The translations under genes were made by a program, and so were the position numbers. Positions 42,456-54,777 of a stretch of DNA of 64,000 bases are shown one piece after another (within the stretch, counting starts at the first letter, position 1; each line of letters opens with the position of its first letter). Source of the DNA: Lysobacter gummosus (GTDB taxonomy: Bacteria; Pseudomonadota; Gammaproteobacteria; Xanthomonadales; Xanthomonadaceae); contig NZ_CP011131.1 of the NCBI RefSeq assembly GCF_001442805.1, positions 3,658,001 to 3,722,000 of the forward strand, given 5' to 3'. The notes below the pieces were generated by a model that ran no database searches, was not told where the DNA came from, and saw nothing but the letters and a program-made list of their open reading frames with translations.

Positions 42456-42641
42456 CCCGCCGCCTCCCCACACCACCACCCACCAGTTTTCGCGATTCGC
42501 CCAATTCGCCCCGCAACCCCCAATCCGATCCTGTCAAGGCTTGTCCCACGCCGCCGGGCTGATACCCTGCAAGGCGGCTCGCACGCCGCCAGCCGACCCA
42601 CGGCTTGAGTCTCCATCGGCACGGCCGCAGAACCGGTACGC

Positions 42642-46163
<3,522 letters not shown>

Positions 46164-46305
46164 GCCGAAGCGTCCTCGTGTCTGCCTTCTCCCGCACGCG
46201 GGAGAAGCCGCTTGATCCGCTTCACTTCCAGACTCCGCCATCCCCCTCGGTACGGTCCGCTCCACTGGGCTAGACTGTCCGTTGACCAAGGCCCACGGCC
46301 CCCGA

Positions 46306-47265
46306 ATGAATCCGAACTACCTCGACTTCGAGCAGCCCATCGCCGACCTGGAAGCCAAAATCCAGGAACTGCGACACGCCAGCAGCGGCCCGGCGGTCGA
46401 TATCGACGCCGAAATCCACGCCCTGCAGGACAAGCTGCGACTGCGCACGGCGCAGATCTTCCGCGACCTGTCGTCCTGGCAGATTTCCCAACTCGCCCGC
46501 CACCCGGCGCGGCCGTACACGCTCGATTACATCCGGGTGATGTGCGACGAGTTCCAGGAACTGGCCGGCGACCGCGCCTTCGCCAACGACTACGCCATCG
46601 TCGGCGGCCTGGGCCGCATCGCCGGGCGCAGCGTGGTCATCGTCGGCCACCAGAAGGGCCGCGACACCAAGAGCAAGATCAAGCGCAACTTCGGCATGCC
46701 GCGTCCGGAGGGCTACCGCAAGGCGCTGCGCCTGATGAAGCTGGCCGAGCGCTTCAAGCTGCCGCTGCTGACCTTCATCGACACCGCCGGCGCCTGGCCG
46801 GGCATCGACGCCGAAGAACGCGGCCAGTCCGAAGCCATCGCGCGCAACCTGCTGGAAATGGCCGAACTCAAGATTCCGGTGATCTGCACCGTGATCGGCG
46901 AAGGCGGCTCCGGCGGCGCGCTGGCGATCGGCGTGGGCGATCGCACGCTGATGCTCGAATACAGCACCTACTCGGTGATCACGCCCGAAGGCTGCGCCTC
47001 GATCCTGTGGAAGACCGCGGAAAAAGCCAAGGACGCGGCCGAACAGCTCGGCCTGACCGCCAAGCGCCTGCACGAGCTGGGCCTGATCGACAAGATCGTG
47101 CGCGAACCCATCGGCGGCGCGCATCGCAATCCCAAGCAGATGGCCACGCGTTTGAAGGCGGTGTTGATCAACGAGATCGACGCGCTGGAAAACGTGCCGG
47201 CCGATGAGCTGCTGCAGCGGCGCTATGAGCGCTTGCGCGGGTACGGGGCGTACGAGGCGGCGTAA
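46306..47265 (+). CDS. accA: Acetyl-CoA carboxylase carboxyltransferase subunit alpha
   Basis: With AccD transfers the carboxyl group from biotin to acetyl-CoA, the first committed step of fatty acid synthesis. 319 aa from [22 protein letters not shown], which aligns with the E. coli start. [70 protein letters not shown] and [17 protein letters not shown] are all conserved. It sits after dnaE as in most gammaproteobacteria. A hairpin-forming REP pair follows directly. Confidence 0.98.
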   Translation: MNPNYLDFEQPIADLEAKIQELRHASSGPAVDIDAEIHALQDKLRLRTAQIFRDLSSWQISQLARHPARPYTLDYIRVMCDEFQELAGDRAFANDYAIVGGLGRIAGRSVVIVGHQKGRDTKSKIKRNFGMPRPEGYRKALRLMKLAERFKLPLLTFIDTAGAWPGIDAEERGQSEAIARNLLEMAELKIPVICTVIGEGGSGGALAIGVGDRTLMLEYSTYSVITPEGCASILWKTAEKAKDAAEQLGLTAKRLHELGLIDKIVREPIGGAHRNPKQMATRLKAVLINEIDALENVPADELLQRRYERLRGYGAYEAA

Positions 47266-47273
47266 GCCGGCGC

Positions 47274-47385
47274 GGCCGACTGCGACGAAAGCGTCGGGCC
47301 TGAAGGCCCTCCCACAAAAGACTTCGTGCTGTCGGCCGCTGTTGTGGGAGGCCCTTCAGGCCCGACGCTTTCGTCGCAGTCGGCC
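47274..47385. repeat. Near-perfect 44-bp inverted REP pair between accA and the OYE gene
   Basis: Arms 47274-47317 and 47342-47385 match as reverse complements with a single mismatch and a 24-bp loop. The element starts 9 bp after the accA stop and ends immediately before the stop codon of the convergent flavoenzyme gene. A hairpin this long could act as a bidirectional terminator. Same family as 18983-19096. Confidence 0.88.
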
Positions 47386-48450
47386 TCAGCCCCACGCCCG
47401 CTGATACTGCTCCGGCACATGCGTCGCCGCGCCCAACTCGCGCGCCGCGCGGTGCGGGAAATACGGATCGCGCAACAACTCGCGCGCCAGCAGCACCACG
47501 TCGGCTTCGCCGTCTTCGATGATCCTCGAAGCCTGCCGCGCCTGGGTGATCAATCCAACCGCGCCGGTGGCGATGGCGGCTTCGCGGCGGATGCGCGCGG
47601 AGAACGGCACCTGATAACCCGGCTCGTTCGGAATCCGCACATGCGGAACCAGGCCGCCGCTGGAGACGTCGATCAGATCGACGCCGAGGTCTTTCACGAT
47701 CCGCGCCAGCTCCACGCTCTGTTCGATATCCCAACCGCCTTCGGCCCAATCGGTCGCGGAAATGCGTAGCCACAGTGGCAAGCGCTCGGGCCACACCTCG
47801 CGCACCGCGGCCAGCACTTCGCGCAACAGGCGCGTGCGGTTTTCGAAACTGCCGCCGTAGCGGTCGCTGCGATGGTTCGACAACGGCGACAGGAACTGAT
47901 GCAACAGATAGCCGTGCGCGGCGTGGATCTCGACCAGTTGGAAGCACGAGTCCAGCGCGCGCTGCGCCGCAGCGGCGAAATCGTCGATCACGGTGCGGAT
48001 CTCGATCGGCTGCAATTCGCGCGGTTCCGGCCCGTCTTCGCGGAACGCCAGCGGCGACGGCGCGACCGTGGTCCAACCGCCGTCTTCCACCGACACCGCG
48101 TTGCCGCCCAGCCACGGCGGCTCGACGCTGGCCTTGCGCCCGGCGTGGCCGAGTTGAACGCCGACCACCGCCTCGCGCGAGCGCAGGAAGCAGGTGATGC
48201 GGTGCCAGGCCTCGGCCTGCGCGCCGTTCCACAAACCGGTGTCGGCGGCGGAAATGCGCCCCTCCGGCGAGACCGCGCTGGCCTCGGTCATGACCAGGCC
48301 CGCACCGCCGACCGCGCGGCTGCCCAGATGCACCAGATGCCAGTTGTTCGGCAGGCCATCGACCGCCGAGTACTGGCACATGGGCGAAACCACCAGACGG
48401 TTGCGCAAGCTCAGGGATCGTTGCGAAAGCGGAGCGAAAAGCCGGGACAC
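47386..48450 (-). CDS. Old Yellow Enzyme family NADH:flavin oxidoreductase (YqjM type)
   Basis: FMN-dependent ene-reductase of 354 aa; acts on electrophilic alkenes such as enones. GTG is chosen at VSRLFAPLSQRSLSLRNRLVVSPMCQYSA. SPMCQYSA carries the active-site Cys typical of the YqjM/thermophilic-like class. WHLVHLGSRAVGGAGLVMTE, QLGHAGRKAS, VEIHAAHGYLLHQFLSPLSNHRSDRYGGS (substrate His pair and proton donor) and the C-terminal phosphate-binding VGLITQARQA follow. The physiological substrate is unknown. It is divergent from tilS with about 107 bp between. Confidence 0.93.
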   Translation of the reverse strand: MSRLFAPLSQRSLSLRNRLVVSPMCQYSAVDGLPNNWHLVHLGSRAVGGAGLVMTEASAVSPEGRISAADTGLWNGAQAEAWHRITCFLRSREAVVGVQLGHAGRKASVEPPWLGGNAVSVEDGGWTTVAPSPLAFREDGPEPRELQPIEIRTVIDDFAAAAQRALDSCFQLVEIHAAHGYLLHQFLSPLSNHRSDRYGGSFENRTRLLREVLAAVREVWPERLPLWLRISATDWAEGGWDIEQSVELARIVKDLGVDLIDVSSGGLVPHVRIPNEPGYQVPFSARIRREAAIATGAVGLITQARQASRIIEDGEADVVLLARELLRDPYFPHRAARELGAATHVPEQYQRAWG

Positions 48451-48557
48451 GGGGAATCTCTGCAAGGGATGACTGCGAACCAAGGTAGTGGCGGCCTCGC
48501 GCCGTTGCAGCATCACGCATGGGTTGCTGCGTCCCGTGGCCGTGGCACCATGCCGGC

Positions 48558-49859
48558 ATGTCCGTATCAAACGCCGATGCGATCGCCCTCGCCCTGGCTC
48601 AAACGCCGGATGCGCCGCTGTGCGTGGCCTACAGCGGCGGCCTGGATTCGACCGTGCTGTTGCATGCGCTGGCGGCGCGCGCGCGTTCGCGCGGCCAGCG
48701 CGTGCGCGCCTGGCATGTCCATCACGGCCTGCATCCGAACGCCGACGATTGGGCGCGGCATTGCCGGGAAATCTGCGACCGCGACGGCCTGGAACTGACC
48801 GTTTCGCGGGTATCGGTTGCGCGCGAGGACGGCGACGGCCCGGAGGCCGCGGCGCGCCGCGCCCGTCACGCCGCTTTCGAGGCCGGGCTGGGCGAAGGCG
48901 AAGTCCTCGCGCTGGCGCACCATCGCGACGATCAGGCCGAAACCCTGCTGCTGCGCCTGCTGCGCGGCTCCGGCCCCGACGGCCTGGCGGCGATGCGGCC
49001 GTGGCGCGATTGCGGCAGCGGCCGCTTGTGGCGGCCGCTGCTGGCGCTGCCGCGCGAGGCCTTGCAGGCCTACGCGCAAGCGCACGGCCTGCGTTGGATC
49101 GACGATCCCAGCAACCAGGAACACCGCTACGACCGCAACTTCCTGCGCCACCGCGTATTGCCGCTGCTGCGCGAACGCTGGCCGCAGGCCGACGCCGCCT
49201 TCGCCGTATCGGCGCAACTCAGCGGCGAGGCCGCGCGCTTGCTCGACGGCGAAGACGCGCAAGCCCTGGCCCAGGTGCGCAGTCTGGACCCGCAGGCGCT
49301 GTCGCGCTCGGCCCTGCTCGCGCTGCCGGCGGCGCGGCGCGCGCGGGTGCTGCGGCGCTGGATCGCGACGCTCGGGCTGCCGCCGCTGCCGGCGCAAGGC
49401 GTGATGCGGATCGAAACCGACCTGTTGCCCGCGCGCGCCGACGCCGAAGCCGAATTCGCCTGGCAAGGTGCGAGCATCCGCGCCTGGCGCGATCTGTTGC
49501 ACGCGCAGGCTCAGCGCCCGGCCTGGCCCGAGAACTGGAGCCATGCCTGGGACGGCCGCGCGCCACTGCTACTGCCCTGCGGCGGACAATTGCGGCTGGA
49601 AAACGCGCCGGCCTTCGACACCCCGCTTCTGGCGCATGCGCGCCGCGGCGGCGAACGCATCGCCCTGCCCGGCCGCGCGCATCGGCATTCGCTCAAGAAT
49701 CTGTTGCAGGAACTGGGCGTGCCGCCGTGGGAGCGCGCGCGCCTGCCGTTGCTGTCCTCGCCGCGGGGCGAACTGCTGGCGGTGGGCGATCTGGTGTACT
49801 CGGCGTCGATGGACGCCTGGCTGCGCGAACGCGCGGCGCGACTGCACTGGACCGGTTGA
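48558..49859 (+). CDS. tilS: tRNA(Ile)-lysidine synthase
   Basis: Modifies C34 of tRNA-Ile2 with lysine so that it reads AUA. 433 aa. The PP-loop ATPase motif is SGGLDS (26-31), followed by HVHHGLHPNADDWARHC and ALAHHRDDQAETLLLRLLRGSG. NFLRHRVLPLLRERWP ends the catalytic domain. The C-terminal TilS domain contains RRGGERIALPGRAHRHSLKNLLQELGVPPWERARLPLL. The ATG at MSVSNADAI is preferred over one 13 codons upstream that encodes an unrelated Trp/His-rich start. Confidence 0.96.
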   Translation: MSVSNADAIALALAQTPDAPLCVAYSGGLDSTVLLHALAARARSRGQRVRAWHVHHGLHPNADDWARHCREICDRDGLELTVSRVSVAREDGDGPEAAARRARHAAFEAGLGEGEVLALAHHRDDQAETLLLRLLRGSGPDGLAAMRPWRDCGSGRLWRPLLALPREALQAYAQAHGLRWIDDPSNQEHRYDRNFLRHRVLPLLRERWPQADAAFAVSAQLSGEAARLLDGEDAQALAQVRSLDPQALSRSALLALPAARRARVLRRWIATLGLPPLPAQGVMRIETDLLPARADAEAEFAWQGASIRAWRDLLHAQAQRPAWPENWSHAWDGRAPLLLPCGGQLRLENAPAFDTPLLAHARRGGERIALPGRAHRHSLKNLLQELGVPPWERARLPLLSSPRGELLAVGDLVYSASMDAWLRERAARLHWTG

Positions 49860-49991
49860 GCGCGAAGGCGCTGCGAATATCGCCGCGATCGGCAACGCGG
49901 CCGCGGCCTGGAAGCCGACCGCGACCGATTGTCGCAGCCGTCGCCGCGGGCGCGCATTGACCCCGCCCCGTCCCCGCCGCACACTTCTCAC

Positions 49992-50267
49992 ATGGCCCGT
50001 AAATCCACCACAGACGCCTCGCCGGTCGCAGATTTCGAGCAGTCCCTGGACGCGCTCGAACAACTGGTCGAGAAAATGGAGCACGGCGAAATGAGTCTGG
50101 AAGACTCCCTCGCCGCCTACGAACGCGGGGTCGGGCTCTACCGCCGCTGCCAGAGCGCGCTGGAGCAAGCCGAACTGCGCGTGCGCCTGCTCACCGATCC
50201 GCAGGAACCGGCCAGCGCCGAGCCCTTCGGCAATGCCGGCCCGCCGGGCAGCGAAGTCGATGCCTGA
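49992..50267 (+). CDS. xseB: Exodeoxyribonuclease VII small subunit
   Basis: Small helical-hairpin subunit of the exonuclease VII complex with XseA, which degrades single-stranded DNA. 91 aa. The core [51 protein letters not shown] is diagnostic. The acidic tail is variable. ispA begins 26 bp downstream, the conserved xseB-ispA pairing. It follows tilS after 132 bp. Confidence 0.95.
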   Translation: MARKSTTDASPVADFEQSLDALEQLVEKMEHGEMSLEDSLAAYERGVGLYRRCQSALEQAELRVRLLTDPQEPASAEPFGNAGPPGSEVDA

Positions 50268-50293
50268 CACGCCCGCGACCGGCCGCTGACACC

Positions 50294-51220
50294 ATGGCCG
50301 TTCCCGTTCCGACCGGCTCACCAAGGCCCGATTTCTCCATGCTCGACGGCATCCTGAGGCAATGGCGCCAACGCGCCGACGCCGCACTCGCACGCGCCCT
50401 GCCTCCGACCGACGAGCAGCCGCGGCGTCTGCACCAGGCCATGGGCCATGCGGTGCTGCTCGGCGGCAAGCGCATGCGGCCGCTGCTGGTCTACGCCAGC
50501 GGCGCCTTGTTCGAAGTCGCCCCGCTGGTGCTCGACGCGCCGGCGGCGGCGGTGGAATTCATTCACGCTTATTCGCTGGTCCACGACGATCTGCCGGCGA
50601 TGGACGACGACGCGCTGCGCCGCGGCCAGCCGACCGTGCACGTGGCCTTCGACGAAGCCACCGCGATTCTCGCCGGCGATGCGCTGCAGTCGCTGGCCTT
50701 CGGCGTGCTCGCCGACACCCAGGTCTCCGACGCGATCCGGGTCGATCTGCTGCGCACCCTGGCCCAGGCCGCGGGCGTGGCCGGCATGTGCGGCGGCCAG
50801 GCGCTGGACATCGACGCCACCGGCGCCGGCGTGCGCCTGGACGTGGCGGCGCTGGAACGTCTGCATTCGCTCAAGACCGGCGCGCTGATCCGCGCGTCGG
50901 TGCGCCTGGGCGCGCTGTGCGGCGGCGCCGACACGGCCGCGCTGGAGGCGCTGGACCGCTACGCGCGCGCGCTCGGCCTGGCGTTCCAGGTGCGCGACGA
51001 CATTCTCGATATCGAAGGCGACAGTCAGACCCTGGGCAAGACCGCGGGCAAGGACATCGCCCAGGACAAATCGACGTTCCCCGCGCTGATCGGCGTGGAG
51101 GCTTCGCGCGCGCGCCTGGACGAACTCGCGCAGGCAATGCGCGATGCGCTGGAGCCGTTCGGCGAACGCGCGAACGCGCTGCAGGCGCTGGGCCGGCTGG
51201 CGATCGAGCGCGATCGCTGA
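50294..51220 (+). CDS. ispA: Farnesyl diphosphate synthase (geranyltranstransferase)
   Basis: Condenses IPP with DMAPP/GPP to FPP, the primer used by UppS. 308 aa. The first Asp-rich motif is [10 protein letters not shown] (Asp98-Asp99 onward) and the second is DDILD (235-239). The residues preceding the first motif ([10 protein letters not shown]) match FPP-producing E. coli IspA rather than longer-chain enzymes. [15 protein letters not shown] and [18 protein letters not shown] are also conserved. ATG at MAVPVP is upstream of the internal Met16; both are possible. A strong terminator follows. Confidence 0.96.
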   Translation: MAVPVPTGSPRPDFSMLDGILRQWRQRADAALARALPPTDEQPRRLHQAMGHAVLLGGKRMRPLLVYASGALFEVAPLVLDAPAAAVEFIHAYSLVHDDLPAMDDDALRRGQPTVHVAFDEATAILAGDALQSLAFGVLADTQVSDAIRVDLLRTLAQAAGVAGMCGGQALDIDATGAGVRLDVAALERLHSLKTGALIRASVRLGALCGGADTAALEALDRYARALGLAFQVRDDILDIEGDSQTLGKTAGKDIAQDKSTFPALIGVEASRARLDELAQAMRDALEPFGERANALQALGRLAIERDR

Positions 51221-51247
51221 GACGCCCTCGCGCAAATCGCGGACATG

Positions 51248-51275
51248 AAAAAAGCGGGCCGAAGCCCGCTTTTTT
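51248..51275. terminator. Bidirectional intrinsic terminator after ispA
   Basis: AAAAAAGCGGGC (51248-51259), a 4-nt loop and GCCCGCTTTTTT (51264-51275). The stem with A and T tracts on both sides can terminate ispA and also the convergent DUF4870 gene, whose stop is 19 bp away. Confidence 0.93.
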
Positions 51276-51293
51276 CTTGCCGCGATGCGCGTC

Positions 51294-51641
51294 TTACTTG
51301 ACCAGACGCAGCGTCCACGGATAACGGTATTCCTCGCCCTTGTTGGCGGCCAGCGCGGCCATGATGGTCAGCACCAGCCATGCCAGACCGACCAGCGGCA
51401 GCAGCACCAGACCGATCAGCACGAAGGTCAGCAGGAAGCTGACGATGCCGGCGATCAGCGCGGTGATGTTGAAGTTCAGCGCTTCTTTGCCCTGGTCGGC
51501 GACGAAGGGCATGGTGTCCTTCTTGACCAGCCATACCACCAGCGGGCCCAGGACGGTGCCGAAGGGAATGATCAAACCGACCAGCGTGCTCAGATGAGCC
51601 AGCATGCCCCAAGTCTTTTCGTCCTGACTGATATCGTTCAT
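51294..51641 (-). CDS. DUF4870 membrane protein
   Basis: 115-aa inner-membrane protein of unknown function. It begins EKTWGMLAHLSTLVGLIIPFGTVLGPLVVWLVKKD, the DUF4870 signature, then FVADQGKEALNFNITALIAGIVSFLL and a final hydrophobic segment, giving three or four helices. GGGGA lies 8 nt before the ATG. It is monocistronic with its own likely promoter and shares a terminator with ispA. Confidence 0.9.
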   Translation of the reverse strand: MNDISQDEKTWGMLAHLSTLVGLIIPFGTVLGPLVVWLVKKDTMPFVADQGKEALNFNITALIAGIVSFLLTFVLIGLVLLPLVGLAWLVLTIMAALAANKGEEYRYPWTLRLVK

Positions 51642-51712
51642 TACGCTTCCCCTACGTGTTGGATGGTGTCGGTTGAGGTCCCGCGCCGCACGGCCCGTTG
51701 CCCCTTGCGGGC

Positions 51713-51741
51713 ATCATAAACCTTTATTCATCACAGAATAA
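51713..51741 (-). promoter_or_regulatory. Possible promoter of the DUF4870 gene
   Basis: On the minus strand TTATTC (plus 51736-51741) and TATGAT (plus 51713-51718) are separated by 17 bp. This is a locally AT-rich patch in otherwise GC-rich DNA, about 65 nt upstream of the start codon. The remaining gap to the DUF1501 gene shows only a short hairpin near 51803-51822. Confidence 0.5.
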
Positions 51742-51938
51742 CAACGCAGTGGCGCAAGTTTTCCGGCCCCGGGTCCACGTAGGAAGGGCGAAAATGCGGC
51801 CGTGCGCGAGCGCACGGATCGCGGGATAAACGCCGGTTTGCGAACCGCGTCGCGCCGACCGTATCGGCGGCCCGACGAAACGTCGGTGAACCGCGCGCAT
51901 TCGCGCCAGTCAGCGCTGCGATCCGGCCAAGTCCGCGC

Positions 51939-53078
51939 TCAGGCCAGGCTCACGCCCTGCATCGCCGCGACCGCGCGGCTGCCGGGGAACACCTTCGACT
52001 CGATCGCCGAATCGGCCAGCCCCACGTGCTCGACCAGCACGCGCTTGAACAAGCCGCGCAGGTCGCTGGTGGCGCGCACGTCGCGGCCTTCGTTGAGCTG
52101 CGCCGGCGCCAGCCCCGGCCAGTCGCCGCCGATGCGGCCGCCGTGCACGGCGCCGCCGCACAGCAGAGCGACGCCGCCGGTGCCGTGGTCGGTGCCGCCG
52201 CTGCCGTTGATCGCCGCGGTGCGGCCGAATTCGGTCACCACCGCCACCACCGTGCGCGGCCATGCCGCGCCGAACGCATCGCGCGCATTGGCCAGGCCTT
52301 GATCGAGTTCGGCGAGCTTGCGCTGCAGCAACGCCGCCTGATTGCGGTGCGTGTCCCAGCCGCTGTCCTCGACGAAGCCGATGCGCGGGCCGTCGGCCGC
52401 GCTCATGCGTTGCGCGGCCACGCGCATCGCCTCGGGCAGCGCGAACGCGCCCTTGCCGTCGCGCATCATCGTCGCGCCGTGGATGGAGCGCTCGAAGGTT
52501 TCGCTGAGTCGCGCATCGGCCGCGTACAGCGGCCCCAACTGCTGCAGCAACAGCGGATCGACTTTCTTCGACAACGGCGGCGACCAGTTGCTGGCGCGAT
52601 CGCTGCCGCGCAGCGCCAACGGCATCACCGCCGCGATGGCGATCGCGGAGTTGCCGGGCATGGCGCCGACGCAGCGACCGAGCCAGCCGTCGCGCGCGCC
52701 GCTGGGCGTGGCGGTGCCGTTCTCAAGGCAATCCTGCGCTTCGAAATGCGAGCGCTGGCGATACGGCGGCGCGATCGCCACGATCGGCAGCAATTGTTTT
52801 TCGCGGTACATCGCCGCGCTCTGCTGCATCGCCGGATGCAGGCCGAACTGGCTGTCGATGCGAATCGGATCGGCGATGGCGCCGTCGCCGCGCAAGGCGG
52901 CGTAGGCCGGATCGCCGAACGCCGGCAGCATATGCAAGCCGTCGAGCCCACCGCGCAGCAGCACCAGCAGGAAACGCGTGTCGTGTCCGGTGGCCGCGCG
53001 GGTCGTGCCGGGGAATAAGGTCAGCAGCGCGCTCGCGCCGAACGCCGCCAGCAGGCTACGTCGTTGAGCGTCGATCAT
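51939..53078 (-). CDS. DUF1501 family exported protein
   Basis: 379-aa protein of the DUF1501 (sulfatase-like fold) family, function unknown. GGAGG 8 nt upstream fixes the start. The N-terminus (IDAQRRSLLAAFGASALLTLFPGTTRAA) has a twin-Arg followed by a hydrophobic stretch and an Ala-x-Ala-type end, suggesting Tat export. The body contains FLLVLLRGGLDGLHMLPAFGDPAY, SHFEAQDCLENG, EDSGWDTHRNQ, VVTEFGRTAAINGSGGTDHGTGGVALLCGGAV. The TEFGRT and GTDHG segments are hallmarks. It is one base from the DUF1800 gene, and the two almost always occur together. Confidence 0.92.
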   Translation of the reverse strand: MIDAQRRSLLAAFGASALLTLFPGTTRAATGHDTRFLLVLLRGGLDGLHMLPAFGDPAYAALRGDGAIADPIRIDSQFGLHPAMQQSAAMYREKQLLPIVAIAPPYRQRSHFEAQDCLENGTATPSGARDGWLGRCVGAMPGNSAIAIAAVMPLALRGSDRASNWSPPLSKKVDPLLLQQLGPLYAADARLSETFERSIHGATMMRDGKGAFALPEAMRVAAQRMSAADGPRIGFVEDSGWDTHRNQAALLQRKLAELDQGLANARDAFGAAWPRTVVAVVTEFGRTAAINGSGGTDHGTGGVALLCGGAVHGGRIGGDWPGLAPAQLNEGRDVRATSDLRGLFKRVLVEHVGLADSAIESKVFPGSRAVAAMQGVSLA

Positions 53079-53079
53079 C

Positions 53080-54612
53080 TCAAGCCCTCCATTGGAACGC
53101 CGGGCTGGCGAACAGCAGCGAATAACCGTCGCTGGCCGAACCGGCGCGGCGCAGGCCGATGGCGAAATCGCCGCTGACCACGTCGCTGCCCAGCACCGAT
53201 ACCGCGCGTTGATATGGCGTGATGCCGTTCGTCGCATCCACGCGCGCGGCGAACAATTGCGCTGCCTGGATGCGCTTGAACAAGCCGTCCGGGCTGCTCC
53301 AGTCGGCGGCGGTGTCGGGGAAACCGGCCGGCGAGCGCGGCGTGAACACCGGCTGGCCCAGGCTGGCGAGCAGCGCGATCAAGGCGCGCGCATCCTCGTC
53401 TACCGGCAGTTCGCCTGCGCGCAGCGCCGAGATCACGAAATCGTTCGGCGTCTTGAACTTGCGCGCGTCCGGCGCCCACGCCAGCGGGCTTTCGACCAGG
53501 GTGGTGTAGAGCGCGCGCAAATCGCCGCCGCTGCGCAGGTAGGCCTTGGCCATGGCATCGACCAGCGCCGGCGGCGGCTCGTCGGCGACGAAGTGACGCG
53601 CCAGTTTGAAGCTCAGGTGCTTGGCGGTGGCCGGATGCCGGGCCAGGTCGGCCAATACCGCGCGGCCCTGGTCGAGCCCGCCTTCGGCGTAATCGCGGCC
53701 CAGCACGCGGCGCGCGCCGGGCTCGTGCGCGTTGGCGCGGAACACGAATGGATTATCGATGTCGGCATCGCGCGGCGCCGGCGTGCTCCAGCCGGTGATC
53801 GCGCGCGCCAGTTCGGTCACGTCAGCCTGCTTGTAGCCGCCGTTGACGCCCAGGGTGTGCAGTTCCAGGATTTCGCGAGCGAGGTTTTCGTTGAGCCCGC
53901 GCTTGGGCTTGTTGGCCCGTTCGGCGTTCATCGCCACACGCGAGTCGTTGCCGATGGACACCGCGTTGTCGAGGTAACGCAGCATCGCCGGGTGGGTTTC
54001 CACCGCGAACAGCATGTCCTCGAAGCGCCCGGTCACGTGCGGGCGGATCGCTTCGCGCTCCATCGAGGCGGCGTACAGACGCGCGTTGGACTTGTCGATG
54101 GAGACCGCGAAATGGTTCGACCAGAACTGGGTCAGGCGCTCGACGAACGGCGCCTGGGTGCGCGCGGCATGGCGATAGCGCGCGGCGAATTCGTTGAGCT
54201 GCTGCCGGCGCAGATCGCGCAGCATGGCCTGGCCGGGATTGTCGGCATCGCTGGCGGCGGCGTTGGGTTTGGTGTCGCCGGGCATCGCGGCCGCGTTGGC
54301 GCGGCCGCGGCGCTGGGGCGCTGCGGACAGGTTCGGCGCGGCCATGTCGCCGGCCGCCATATCGGCGGCGGCGGCCTGTGGCGGCGTTGCCGGCGCGGCA
54401 TCGCGGCTGCGGTTCTCGCGATTGAGCCGCTGTTGTTCGAACTCGCTGCGCATCGTCGCGGCGCTGCCGGGCAGGCCTTCGAATTCGCTCAGCGACGCGG
54501 GCTGCCGCAGTTGCGCGAGCAGAACCTCGCGCCCGTCGCTGCCGCGATCGATCTCGCCGGGACGCGCACCGAGTCCGAAACGATTGGCGGCAGTGGCCTT
54601 GCTTGCGCTCAT
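53080..54612 (-). CDS. DUF1800 family protein
   Basis: 510-aa protein of the DUF1800 family, function unknown. GGAG 6 nt upstream supports the ATG at MSASKATAANRFGLGARPGEI, which is already the conserved family start; no signal peptide precedes it. A Met/Ala-rich low-complexity insert lies at about 80-135. Conserved parts follow: RLTQFWSNHFAVSIDK, LYAASMEREAIRPHVTGRFEDML, HPAMLRYLDNAVSIG, GLNENLAREILELHTLGVNGGYKQADVTELARAITGWS and FKLARHFVADEPP. It is cotranscribed with the DUF1501 gene, its usual partner. The DUF1501 partner looks Tat-exported, so this protein may be carried along with it (inference). Confidence 0.9.
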   Translation of the reverse strand: MSASKATAANRFGLGARPGEIDRGSDGREVLLAQLRQPASLSEFEGLPGSAATMRSEFEQQRLNRENRSRDAAPATPPQAAAADMAAGDMAAPNLSAAPQRRGRANAAAMPGDTKPNAAASDADNPGQAMLRDLRRQQLNEFAARYRHAARTQAPFVERLTQFWSNHFAVSIDKSNARLYAASMEREAIRPHVTGRFEDMLFAVETHPAMLRYLDNAVSIGNDSRVAMNAERANKPKRGLNENLAREILELHTLGVNGGYKQADVTELARAITGWSTPAPRDADIDNPFVFRANAHEPGARRVLGRDYAEGGLDQGRAVLADLARHPATAKHLSFKLARHFVADEPPPALVDAMAKAYLRSGGDLRALYTTLVESPLAWAPDARKFKTPNDFVISALRAGELPVDEDARALIALLASLGQPVFTPRSPAGFPDTAADWSSPDGLFKRIQAAQLFAARVDATNGITPYQRAVSVLGSDVVSGDFAIGLRRAGSASDGYSLLFASPAFQWRA

Positions 54613-54777
54613 CGGGCTCTCCGGGGCAATGGGAAGATACCCCCGGAAACGGACGTGCACTTTGCGGGTTGACAACAAACGGCGCCCGTTCAGGCGCCGA
54701 TGTCGTGTTTCGAGAAATCGAACGGAAATTCGATGGCGCAGGTTCATGATCGAACCGCGCCGTCGTTCATGCCGCGA

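Noticed and set aside
51803..51822. Hairpin CCGTGCGC/GCGCACGG downstream of the DUF1501 gene
   Set aside because: Short stem, no U tract and about 120 bp from the stop codon, so I do not call it a terminator.
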